Below, piece after piece: positions 42,755 to 51,006 of a stretch of DNA of 64,000 nucleotides (the first letter of the stretch is position 1; each line of letters begins with the position of its first letter). The notes beneath the pieces are model-generated. The model made no database searches. It saw nothing but the letters and a program-made list of their open reading frames with translations, and was not told the DNA's origin. Origin of the DNA: Pseudodesulfovibrio sp. S3 (GTDB lineage: Bacteria > Desulfobacterota > Desulfovibrionia > Desulfovibrionales > Desulfovibrionaceae); contig NZ_QTZO01000001.1 of the NCBI RefSeq assembly GCF_004025585.1, positions 337,962 through 401,961 on the forward strand. The letters run 5' to 3'. The translations under genes and the position numbers were made by a program.

Positions 42755-43717
42755 ATGAACAAAACCCTTGAAGAATCCCTGTTTCAGCGCAAGCAGACGG
42801 GGTTTTTGCTTTCGCCGGACAAGTTTCTTGCCGAGATGTTGCAAACATTATGGTCTCCCGATGTCATGGAATTCACGGTCTTTACCCAAGGGGCCAAGGC
42901 CATCGAGCACATGTTCAATGAACCGCCGGATCTTTTGGTGGTGGACAATCGTCTCAAGGATATCACCGGCCAGGAGGTCGCAAATCTGGTCAAGAGTGAA
43001 AACGTGTACCGCCAACTGCCGGTGGTCATGTGCGTGGACCCCATCGACGTGGAAGAGCCGTGGAACTGGAACCAGGTGGAAGTTGACGATTTTCTGGTCC
43101 GGCCGTTCAATCCGGCCGAGGTGCGCGATCGCATCAACCTGACGCTGTGCCGCGCCATGCGCGCCCTGGATGCCAATCCGCTGTCCAAACTGCCGGGCAA
43201 CACCTCGATAATCCAGCGCATTCAGCAGCTCATCGACAATGGCGACGATTTTGCCCTGGCCTATTGCGACCTTGATTATTTCAAGTCCTACAATGACAAG
43301 TACGGCTTCTCCCGAGGAGATGAAATTCTGATGATGTCCGCCCGGCTTATCGTCAACACCATCCGCAGCTACCAGGGGGTGCAGAGTTTCGTGGGGCATG
43401 TGGGTGGCGACGATTTCGTGTTCATCCTGCCGCCGGACAAGGTGGAAGACGCCTGCAAGCGCATCATTGCGGCCTTTGACGACATCGTGCCCCATTTTTA
43501 TGACCCGGATGATCGCAAGCGGGGCAACATCACCTCCATTGACCGGGAGGGCAATACCAAGGTCTTTCCGCTCATGGCCATTTCCCTGGCCGTGGTGGTC
43601 AACACCGGGAAACAGATTCAGCATTATGGAGAGGTTTCTTCCATTGCCATGGAGCTGAAGAAGAAAGCCAAGGAAGATCCCAAGAGCAGCTATGTCATCG
43701 ATCAACGAAAGGCGTAA
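42755..43717 (+). CDS. diguanylate cyclase-like protein with degenerate receiver
   Basis: 320 residues from the ATG at 42755. An N-terminal receiver-like domain keeps an Asp at position 64 (LLVVDNRLKD) but lacks the paired acids at its start and has Arg116 (DDFLVRPFNP) in place of the conserved Lys, so it is probably not a normal phospho-receiver. The GGDEF domain keeps the substrate segment CDLDYFKSYND (D172, N180), but the signature reads GGDDF (217-221), and there is no RxxD inhibitory site before it. It may still make c-di-GMP. It overlaps the recombinase gene by 26 bases. Confidence 0.88.
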   Translation: MNKTLEESLFQRKQTGFLLSPDKFLAEMLQTLWSPDVMEFTVFTQGAKAIEHMFNEPPDLLVVDNRLKDITGQEVANLVKSENVYRQLPVVMCVDPIDVEEPWNWNQVEVDDFLVRPFNPAEVRDRINLTLCRAMRALDANPLSKLPGNTSIIQRIQQLIDNGDDFALAYCDLDYFKSYNDKYGFSRGDEILMMSARLIVNTIRSYQGVQSFVGHVGGDDFVFILPPDKVEDACKRIIAAFDDIVPHFYDPDDRKRGNITSIDREGNTKVFPLMAISLAVVVNTGKQIQHYGEVSSIAMELKKKAKEDPKSSYVIDQRKA

Positions 43718-44642
43718 CGAACAGGGCGATTTCGTTCGGGGATTTCTCGCGTATCTTGCGGTGGAAAAGGGGTATTCCGAAGCCACTGTCCGATCGTATG
43801 GGACCGATCTTGAACAGTTCCAGGTTTTCTTGAAATCCAGAAAGCAGTCGCTGGAAAGACCGAACCGCGTCAACCGGGACCATGTGCGCGGGTTCCTGGC
43901 CGAACTGCATCGGCGGCAGATATCCAAGACGTCCATGGGCCGCAAGCTCTCCAGTCTGCGGGCATATTTTAAATATCTCATGCGGCACAAGCAGGTTGCC
44001 AAAGACCCCATGGCGGGTATCCGTAACCCCAAGCAGGAAAAGCGGCATCCGCAGATGCTCAACGTGGATCAGGCCGTGTCCTTGATGGAGGCGGCCGTGG
44101 AGCCGGACCCCGAGGGGTTGCGGGATATTGCCCTGGCGGAAGTGCTCTACGGTTCCGGGTTGCGCATTAGTGAAGCCATCGGCCTTGATCTCAACGATGT
44201 GGATTCCGACATGATTCGTGTTGTGGGCAAGGGAAGCAAGGAGCGCATTGTTCCTCTTTCAGGGGCGGCCATCCAGCGCATACGGCGGTACATGGAGCAG
44301 CGCCACGCATTTCTCAAGGACGATTATTCCGAGCAGGCGTTGTTTCTCAGCGTCCGGGCGGGCAAACGGCTGAATCGGCGGCAGGCCAATCGCATCGTGG
44401 CCAAGCTGGCCCAGTTGGCCGGGTTGCCCAAGGATGTCCATCCGCATATGCTTCGGCACAGTTTCGCCACCCATCTCCTTGAGGCGGGGGCAGACCTGCG
44501 CAGCGTGCAGGAGCTTTTGGGACACGAGAACCTGACCACGACACAGCGCTATACGCATCTGGACATGCAGCGCATCATGCAGGTATATGACTCTGCCCAC
44601 CCGCTGGCCGGGGTGGGTGATTCTGATAAAAACAACACATGA
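43692..44642 (+). CDS. xerC: tyrosine recombinase XerC/XerD
   Basis: 316 residues. N-terminal SAM-like DNA-binding domain (FVRGFLAYLAVEKGYSEATV, FLAELHRRQISKTSMGRKLS), then the catalytic domain with Arg in YGSGLRISEAIGLD, H-x-x-R in PHMLRHSFATHLLEAG, the second His in ELLGHENLTTTQRYTHLD and catalytic Tyr in RYTHLD. Size and layout match the chromosome-dimer-resolution recombinases, not a phage integrase. Whether it is XerC or XerD cannot be decided without a tree. It starts 26 bases inside the previous gene. Confidence 0.93.
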   Translation: MSSINERRNEQGDFVRGFLAYLAVEKGYSEATVRSYGTDLEQFQVFLKSRKQSLERPNRVNRDHVRGFLAELHRRQISKTSMGRKLSSLRAYFKYLMRHKQVAKDPMAGIRNPKQEKRHPQMLNVDQAVSLMEAAVEPDPEGLRDIALAEVLYGSGLRISEAIGLDLNDVDSDMIRVVGKGSKERIVPLSGAAIQRIRRYMEQRHAFLKDDYSEQALFLSVRAGKRLNRRQANRIVAKLAQLAGLPKDVHPHMLRHSFATHLLEAGADLRSVQELLGHENLTTTQRYTHLDMQRIMQVYDSAHPLAGVGDSDKNNT

Positions 44643-44655
44643 TACGGAGTAGATA

Positions 44656-45162
44656 ATGGAAAATCCCATGGTTCTTCTGGAGACCCCGGAAGGCGAAATT
44701 CTGATTGAACTTTTCCCTGACAAGGCACCGAAAACAGTGGAGAACTTTCTCCGCTACGTGGATGAGAAATTTTATGACGGCACCTTGTTTCACCGGGTTA
44801 TCAAGGGGTTCATGATCCAGACGGGCGGGCTGACCTTTTCCATGCAGGAGAAGGAGACCCACGAACCTATCGAGAACGAGGCCGCCAACGGACTGAAGAA
44901 CGTTACCGGATCGGTTGCCATGGGGCGTCTGCCGGAACCGCACAGTGCCGCTTCACAGTTCTACATCAATGTGGCGGATAACGCGGACCTGGATCATACC
45001 GGGGAAGAAGACGAAAACTTCGGCTACTGCGTGTTCGGGGAAGTGGTTGACGGGATGGACGTGGCCGTCAAGATCAGCAAGGCCAGGACAAAGACGTACC
45101 AGGGGTTTGCCGATGTCCCTGTGGACCCTGTTTCCATCATCACCGCTCGTCGCTTCGAATAG
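44656..45162 (+). CDS. ppiB: cyclophilin-type peptidyl-prolyl cis-trans isomerase
   Basis: 168 residues, no signal peptide, so cytoplasmic. Contains cyclophilin stretches LFPDKAPKTVENFLRYVDE, FHRVIKGFMIQTGG (Arg and Phe of the active site), GSVAMGRLPEPHSAASQFYI and FGYCVFGEVVDGMDV. It speeds proline isomerisation during folding. Lies 13 bases after xerC and ends at a terminator. Confidence 0.95.
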   Translation: MENPMVLLETPEGEILIELFPDKAPKTVENFLRYVDEKFYDGTLFHRVIKGFMIQTGGLTFSMQEKETHEPIENEAANGLKNVTGSVAMGRLPEPHSAASQFYINVADNADLDHTGEEDENFGYCVFGEVVDGMDVAVKISKARTKTYQGFADVPVDPVSIITARRFE

Positions 45163-45175
45163 GCACCAATGAATG

Positions 45176-45204
45176 AAAAGGCCTTCCGTATGGAAGGCCT
45201 TTTT
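45176..45204. terminator. intrinsic terminator after ppiB (bidirectional)
   Basis: Perfect stem AAAAGGCCTTCC / GGAAGGCCTTTT with a four-base loop and five T. The A run on the other side lets it also serve the convergent oxidoreductase gene. Confidence 0.9.
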
Positions 45205-45224
45205 GTGTTTCAGATGGATAATGT

Positions 45225-46349
45225 CTAGCCGCGCAGAATCTTCTCGGCTTCTTGGAATTTGCGTTCGGCGTCTTCCCTGAGTGATGTCATCAGTTCCTTG
45301 ACCGTAACGATCTTATCCACGAGGTAGGCGTTGGCGCCGGCAAAGGCAAAGCCGTGCTTGAGTCTGCCTTTGTAGGCGTTAACCAGGGCCTGGGCGATGC
45401 AGTAGGGGGACTTTTCCTCGGCGCAGGAATGCAGGCACTTGTGCATGCACTTCTTGGGCTTTTTGAGTCCCGAGGCCACGGCGTCAAGGAAGGCGTTCTT
45501 CAAGGCCCGGCCGGGCATGCCTACCGGACTCTTGATGATGGTCACGTCCTCTTTGTGCGCGTTGACATAGGCCTGCTTGAAGGCCTCATCGGCATCGCAT
45601 TCCTTGGTGGCCACGAAGCGGGTGCCCATTTGCACCCCAGAGGCGCCCATCTCGAGAAAACGGGCGATATCTTCACCGGTGTAGACACCACCGGCAGCGA
45701 TGACCGGGATATTCTTTTTATGCTGTTCGCGGAAAGGCGTCACGGCCTCGACCACTTCGGCCAGAATTTTTTCCAATTGGTAGTCGGGGTCGTCGATCTG
45801 CTCGGCCTTGAAACCGAGATGACCGCCAGCCTTGGGGCCTTCCACCACAAAACCGTCAGGAAGATAATCGAATTTATTTGCCCACTTGCGGCACAGGATG
45901 GAGGCCGCACGGCCAGAGGAGACTATCGGCACGAGTTTGGTGCGCAGCTCCTCTTTCATCTCTCCGGACATCTCGCGGAGATAGCCCGGCAGGTCCAGGG
46001 GCAGACCGGCACCGGATATGATCAGATCCACCTTTTCGCGGATGGAAGTGCGGACCATGTCGCCGTAGTTGGTCAGGGCGCACATGATATTCACACCGAG
46101 CAGTCCGTCGGTCATCTTGGCCCGCGCCTTGCGGATTTCGTCGATCAAACCCCGGCGGTCGGCCCCGATGGGGTCTTTGGCCCGCTGCGGGTCTCGCATG
46201 CCGATCATGGATGTGGCAATGACGCCTACGCCGCCTTCATTTGCAACGGCACTTGCCAGGCCGGAGAGGGAAATACCCACACCCATTCCACCCTGAATGA
46301 TGGGCAGTCTGGCGCTTAAATCACCAAAATTGAGACTCGGAAGTTTCAT
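45225..46349 (-). CDS. FMN-dependent nitronate monooxygenase/enoyl reductase-like oxidoreductase
   Basis: 374 residues from the ATG at 46349, which has GAGG seven bases upstream; an ATG at 46355 overlaps that site. TIM-barrel of the 2-nitropropane dioxygenase/FabK group: PIIQGGMGVGISLSGLASAVA, GVNIMCAL, ISGAGLPLDLP, VEGPKAGGHLG, IPVIAAGGVYTGEDIARFLE and GASGVQMGTRFVATKE. A cysteine cluster near residues 305-321 (CMHKCLHSC then YC) is notable and could bind a metal or cluster. True substrate unknown. Gap of 87 bases from the gene upstream, so possibly its own transcript. Confidence 0.88.
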   Translation of the reverse strand: MKLPSLNFGDLSARLPIIQGGMGVGISLSGLASAVANEGGVGVIATSMIGMRDPQRAKDPIGADRRGLIDEIRKARAKMTDGLLGVNIMCALTNYGDMVRTSIREKVDLIISGAGLPLDLPGYLREMSGEMKEELRTKLVPIVSSGRAASILCRKWANKFDYLPDGFVVEGPKAGGHLGFKAEQIDDPDYQLEKILAEVVEAVTPFREQHKKNIPVIAAGGVYTGEDIARFLEMGASGVQMGTRFVATKECDADEAFKQAYVNAHKEDVTIIKSPVGMPGRALKNAFLDAVASGLKKPKKCMHKCLHSCAEEKSPYCIAQALVNAYKGRLKHGFAFAGANAYLVDKIVTVKELMTSLREDAERKFQEAEKILRG

Positions 46350-46436
46350 TCTCATACCTCGTATATTACTAATGCTAGATGTCCCTTGCGCTGAATTGAA
46401 GGTCAAGTCAAGATAAACGATTGTTTGAAACAGGCA

Positions 46437-47630
46437 TCAAGGGGTTGTCGTGTATTCCTTGACGACTAACTCGGCGAAATACATGGAACTTGTAAATGCC
46501 GGGGAGATCGAGTTGAGGATGTGAACGCTGTTGTTATGTCGTTTTACCACGAAATCCATGACCAGCTCGTTGGTTTCGATATCCACCAATTGGGGACGTA
46601 TGCCCGCCTTGGATGAGGGGAGTACGTCGTGTGGGGTGATATGTTTCACCAGTTTGGCCGCATCGTTGAAAAAATAATTGGAAGAATATTTGCGAGGTTC
46701 TTCCAAGGCGACCTGCCTGAATTTTTCGTTCTTCATAAACATATATAGGTCGCGGGATAGGATTGACAAGAGTTCCGAGTCCAGTCCCTTGAGAATTCCG
46801 TAGTTTTCCCGCCCGAAGGCGGGGATGGCCGTGGGACCGACGTACACGTCACCATGGACGCTGCGGGTGAAATGGACTCCCAGAAACGGATTCTTGATGT
46901 TGGGAACCGGGTAGATGGACCCTCTGATTTTGTCCGCCGCGGGTTTTCGCAATACCTTGTAAATGCCTTTGAAGGGAAGCAGTCGGTAGTTCTTTGCAAT
47001 GCCGAAAGACTGGGCCACCTTGTCGCTGTAAGCTCCGGCTGCGTTGATGAACAGGTCGTAGCCGATATCTCCTTGACTGGTGTGGACCATGTTTGTCCCG
47101 GCTCCCGTGAATCGGGTGTCGAAGAAGAACCGGACTTTGCCGCTTCTTTCCAGCTCATCCCTCATGGCCGTCAGGATCATTTTCGGATCGACCACACTGG
47201 TGAGTGGTGAGTGAAGGGCGCGTTGGACTGTCCGGGCATTGGGTTCGATTTCAGCCAGTTGGGTTTCGTCGATCATCTCCACGGTGGCGCCGTTGGCCGT
47301 TGCCCGCCGTTCCAATTCGTCAAGGGTGGGCAACTCGTCTTCGGTTCTGGCCACGATAACCTTGCCCGACTTGAAGAGCGGCAGGCCGTGTGCTTCGCAG
47401 TAAGCCTGCATGCGGAGGTTTCCTTCCAGGCACATCTTTGCCTTCAGTGTGCCGGGATCATAGTATATGCCCGCATGGAGCACACCGCTGTTCCGACCCG
47501 AGGCGTGCTTGCCTGGCGCTAATTCCTTGTCGAAAATGATGATGTCACCGCATCCGGCCTTGATAAGTTCGCGGGCGATGGTCAGACCGAGGATGCCTGC
47601 GCCGCAGATGACGGTGTGTGCTGCAAACAT
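46437..47630 (-). CDS. FAD-dependent oxidoreductase, L-2-hydroxyglutarate oxidase-like
   Basis: 397 residues. N-terminal FAD Rossmann motif VICGAGILGLTIARELIKAG, then GKHASGRNSGVLHAGIYYDP and KMCLEGNLRMQAYCEAHGLP, the hallmark segments of LhgO (YgaF) and related DAO-family enzymes, and C-terminal VGPTAIPAFGRENYG. LhgO oxidises L-2-hydroxyglutarate to 2-oxoglutarate and passes electrons to quinones. It is the last gene of a six-gene minus-strand run, four bases after the PCC-domain gene. Confidence 0.88.
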   Translation of the reverse strand: MFAAHTVICGAGILGLTIARELIKAGCGDIIIFDKELAPGKHASGRNSGVLHAGIYYDPGTLKAKMCLEGNLRMQAYCEAHGLPLFKSGKVIVARTEDELPTLDELERRATANGATVEMIDETQLAEIEPNARTVQRALHSPLTSVVDPKMILTAMRDELERSGKVRFFFDTRFTGAGTNMVHTSQGDIGYDLFINAAGAYSDKVAQSFGIAKNYRLLPFKGIYKVLRKPAADKIRGSIYPVPNIKNPFLGVHFTRSVHGDVYVGPTAIPAFGRENYGILKGLDSELLSILSRDLYMFMKNEKFRQVALEEPRKYSSNYFFNDAAKLVKHITPHDVLPSSKAGIRPQLVDIETNELVMDFVVKRHNNSVHILNSISPAFTSSMYFAELVVKEYTTTP

Positions 47631-47634
47631 CGGT

Positions 47635-48078
47635 TTATCCCTTGCAGAGCAGGGCCAGGCCGCTCTTGGCTTCTTTCTTGCGCAACATGTCGGTGTGCAG
47701 AATTTCCATGATGATCACTTCGCCCACCAGCCAGACGTCCAGACCGGGACGGATGCAGCCGGTGCGGGTCTGACCGTCGCGACCCAGTGCGGCGTGCATG
47801 TGTAGGACCGGTTCGCCGGATTCGTCGGGAAACAGGGTGCCCATAGCCAGGACTTCGTGCGCCTCGCCTATGGCATGGAGAATGGGGTCGATGACTGGGG
47901 ACTCGCCGTCTTTCGGCCCGGCCACGATGTTGCCCCGGTCAATGCCGCCGATCATGGTGCACATGGCGGCTTTGATGTCGTGATCGCGTGCGAATTGCTC
48001 GATGCAGTCCGGCACCCGCTCGTCGTCTTCAAGGCGCAGGGTGAATATCCTGCCGATGCTGCCCTGGCTGTATTGCAT
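47635..48078 (-). CDS. PCC/DUF296-domain protein
   Basis: 147 residues forming one PPC/DUF296 domain: IGRIFTLRLEDDERVPDCIEQ, CTMIGGIDRGNIVAGP, GTLFPDESGEPVLHMHAALG and the tail GEVIIMEIL. The conserved LHMHA histidines could bind a metal. The plant relatives bind AT-rich DNA; bacterial stand-alone forms are uncharacterised. It lies between addB (three bases away) and the lhgO-like gene (four bases), clearly in one operon. Confidence 0.87.
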   Translation of the reverse strand: MQYSQGSIGRIFTLRLEDDERVPDCIEQFARDHDIKAAMCTMIGGIDRGNIVAGPKDGESPVIDPILHAIGEAHEVLAMGTLFPDESGEPVLHMHAALGRDGQTRTGCIRPGLDVWLVGEVIIMEILHTDMLRKKEAKSGLALLCKG

Positions 48079-48081
48079 GGG

Positions 48082-51006
48082 TTACCTGTTCCTGTCTTTC
48101 GGCGGGGTCTGCCCGCATGGGTTGGTGAAGTCGCACCACTTGCAGCGCTCTCCGGGCTGCGGTGCAAAGCGGGAGGCCAGCACCATGTGGCGGATCAGGG
48201 TTTGTATCAGCAGCGGCGTCCGGTCGTCCACTGCTTCGGCCAGTTCCTCGTCAGTCCATTTCTGATTAAAGAGGAGTTGTTCCTTGCCGTTGTCTGCAAG
48301 TTTGATCAGTCCGGCGTTTGTCGGTGCTGTGTGTTCGCTTTCGTTGTAGAGATGGACGTAGGCCGGGAGCTGGACACTGCGAACGGAGCGGCACAGGTCG
48401 GGCAACAGGGTGGGGTCGACCACGTCCCGGTCAAATGAAGCCATTCTGTCTTGCAGTTCCATGTCCTGCCAGAAATCCTTCCGGGGCAGTTGGGCGTTGC
48501 CGGTCTTGTAGTCCAGTATGAAAACACCTTCGCCGCGTCGTTCCATGCGGTCGATCTGTCCGTTCAGGGGAACGGTCACGCCATATGCTTCGATCTGTGA
48601 TTTCAGTGTTTTTTCCAATCCGAGCAGGGTGGCTGTCTTTTGGTTCGTCAGGAACAGGCCCAGTCGATAGCGTCCGGCTTCCATGAGTCCCATACGGGTG
48701 TCCAGGGGCAGGCGTGAGTAAAGGGGGCTGGTTCTGAATCTTTCGGTGAAGGCTGCCAGCAGGGGCGCGCTGTCAAGCTTGCACAATTCGGTCTCAACGC
48801 CGATGTAGGGCGTGAGAAAGTCCTTGAGGACCTCGTGGATGAGGGAGCCGAACTCGCTCTTGTCCCCTTCCTCGTCCACCGTGGCAACCGGGCGGACATT
48901 GGTGAGGTAGGAATAGAAGAACTGTTTCGGGCAGTTCATGTACCGGTCAAGGCTGGACGGAGAGAGGCCCTTTTCGCGCAGTTTGTCCATCAAGGCTTCG
49001 CGGATGGAATCGGTCATGGAAATGGGCGAAGGGCCTGACGGCAGCGAACTGGCCGGGAAGGTCACGGCGTGGATGAGGGCGTCATCCGTTGTCAGGAGCC
49101 GTTGCGCTTCCTGCTCCCGGTCCCACAGGAGCTGTTCCACGAAGCGGCTGCGCACGGACTTGGAGTCGAGCAGGCCCGGTTGGACGCCGTTTTGGTAATA
49201 TATGACCGCCTCTTCGGCGCCCATGAGCAGGCGATAGAAGTTGTAGCCCGAGACATTGTCCCGTTCGCGGGCATCCGGCAGGCCGAGCAGTTTGCGCAGG
49301 GGGTCGGGCAGGAGCGGGTCATACGGGTTGGTGCCGGGCAGGCGTTCCTCCACGGCATCGAGGATGAAGAGTCTGTTGAAGTGCAGCAGGCGGGTTTCCA
49401 GCACACCGAGCACCTGCAGCCCGGACAAGGGGTCGGGCTCGAAGGAGACGCGTTCCAGGGAGAGCATCCTGCGCAGGAAGGAATGGAGCGTTGACCGGCT
49501 GAACGGTTCATGGCTCATTTCCGCGCTCTTGAGTTGCGGGATGACGGAGTTGGTCAGCCGGAACAGGCACTCGGCGTCGATAAGATAGGTATGCCAGAGC
49601 CTTTCGCCCCTGGTGTGCAGCAGGGTGACCACGCCTGCCAGAGCGTTGCCGAGTTCGGCCAGGCTGCGGGCGGATTCGAAAGTCGTCAGGCAGCAGTGCA
49701 GGATATCCCGGAGCAGGGGGGCGGCTTCGGCCTGGTCCACGTTCTCCAGGGCATCCTCTTCCCATGGCGGTTCCCAGGCCAGGGGATCCACGAATTTGTC
49801 CCCATTGCGGATGTTCGCTTCCCAGAGATGGAAAATGGGTCTGAGGGGTCGGTTTTCCGATCCGAGCAGTCGCAGGTAGGGGTGCCGGATCAGTGCGATA
49901 AAGTCTTTCCAGTAATACCGCCCATCCTTGCTGCGATTCTCCTGCAGGGTGAGCAGGGTCTCGATGAGGCGGGCCAGGGAGGTCCGCTCCAGCGGGTATC
50001 CCATGGAAATGTTCGGCTCAAGGTCCGGGTCCACGTCCGGCAGCATGTGCAGTACGGGCAGGAGCGCTCCTTCGTCGGGCAGGACCACTGCGGTAGCATC
50101 GAGAGTGGCGCATTTTTGCATGTCTTTGGCCAGCCCGGCCAGTTGCGAGTGGCGGTCGTACCCCTCGCAGAACCGGATTTGCGGTGTTCCGGGAGCGGTT
50201 TCCGCATCGGGTGGGATTTCGGCTCCGACATGCCATCGCCGGAGCCAGGCCACATGCTCGGCTGCGGCCCAGTGCGGTTGTCCGCCGGTTGCCAGGGCTG
50301 GGTCGGAGTGCAGGATCGGGAGCAGTATGCCCTGTTCCCAGAGGGATTTGAACAGGTTGTCTTCGGTGCCGCTCAATGCGTAGAACCCGGCTGCAAAGAT
50401 GGTTTTTCCGCGCAAGGCCTCGGTCACCGAGTTCATGTTGTTCAGGATGAATCGGGCGCTCAGGCCCGGGGTGGTCCATCCCTTGGCTTCAAGCCTGGAG
50501 AGATACGCCTCGTGGATGTCGTGCAACTGTTCGAGCAGACCGGCGGCAAAGGACGAGACCTCGCCTTCCATGTACTTGAGATCCTGCGGATCAATGGCCT
50601 GGCGCAGGAGATCGTCCATGAGTCGGGCCAACAACATGCCCCAGGGAAGAAAGGCTTCACGATCAAGTTCGGGCAATCGGGCAAGGATGCTTCCCTGCCG
50701 TTCGCCAAGGTCGCGGACAACCTGATGGAGCAACTCGACCAGATCGAGCTGGTTGGCTTTGACCGGCGGCTGCGGGGCCAATTGCCGGTGCAGGTTTGTC
50801 ATGAAGTCCGCAATGGAGGTCATGTGCGGCATGAACGCGGGGCGGTTCATGTCGTGGTGGCCCGCGAGCATCCCCTTGAGATGGCGGCGCGGGCGGTTGT
50901 GCGGGAAGAGGACGATCAGGTCGGCAAGGTTGTCGAACTCGACCACCATGTCGGTCAGGGCAGGCATGAAATCGATCTGCCACGGTATCAGGGGAATGGT
51001 TCGCAT
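48082..51006 (-). CDS. addB: AddB-type nuclease subunit, PD-(D/E)XK family
   Basis: 974 residues. The C-terminal nuclease domain has GDKSEFGSLIHEVLKDFL, the catalytic VFILDYKTGNAQ, and the four-cysteine iron-sulfur staple made of MNCPKQFFYSY and CKWCDFTNPCG. The N-terminal two thirds resemble inactivated helicase domains, with no Walker A. With AddA it forms the helicase-nuclease that processes double-strand ends for RecA-dependent repair. Its ATG immediately follows the addA stop codon (TAAATG), so the two are translationally coupled. Confidence 0.9.
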   Translation of the reverse strand: MRTIPLIPWQIDFMPALTDMVVEFDNLADLIVLFPHNRPRRHLKGMLAGHHDMNRPAFMPHMTSIADFMTNLHRQLAPQPPVKANQLDLVELLHQVVRDLGERQGSILARLPELDREAFLPWGMLLARLMDDLLRQAIDPQDLKYMEGEVSSFAAGLLEQLHDIHEAYLSRLEAKGWTTPGLSARFILNNMNSVTEALRGKTIFAAGFYALSGTEDNLFKSLWEQGILLPILHSDPALATGGQPHWAAAEHVAWLRRWHVGAEIPPDAETAPGTPQIRFCEGYDRHSQLAGLAKDMQKCATLDATAVVLPDEGALLPVLHMLPDVDPDLEPNISMGYPLERTSLARLIETLLTLQENRSKDGRYYWKDFIALIRHPYLRLLGSENRPLRPIFHLWEANIRNGDKFVDPLAWEPPWEEDALENVDQAEAAPLLRDILHCCLTTFESARSLAELGNALAGVVTLLHTRGERLWHTYLIDAECLFRLTNSVIPQLKSAEMSHEPFSRSTLHSFLRRMLSLERVSFEPDPLSGLQVLGVLETRLLHFNRLFILDAVEERLPGTNPYDPLLPDPLRKLLGLPDARERDNVSGYNFYRLLMGAEEAVIYYQNGVQPGLLDSKSVRSRFVEQLLWDREQEAQRLLTTDDALIHAVTFPASSLPSGPSPISMTDSIREALMDKLREKGLSPSSLDRYMNCPKQFFYSYLTNVRPVATVDEEGDKSEFGSLIHEVLKDFLTPYIGVETELCKLDSAPLLAAFTERFRTSPLYSRLPLDTRMGLMEAGRYRLGLFLTNQKTATLLGLEKTLKSQIEAYGVTVPLNGQIDRMERRGEGVFILDYKTGNAQLPRKDFWQDMELQDRMASFDRDVVDPTLLPDLCRSVRSVQLPAYVHLYNESEHTAPTNAGLIKLADNGKEQLLFNQKWTDEELAEAVDDRTPLLIQTLIRHMVLASRFAPQPGERCKWCDFTNPCGQTPPKDRNR

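Noticed and set aside
43692..44642. The tyrosine recombinase as the missing integrase of the mini-island
   Set aside because: Its sequence and size fit XerC/XerD housekeeping recombinases and it lies 13.6 kb away in an operon with ppiB.
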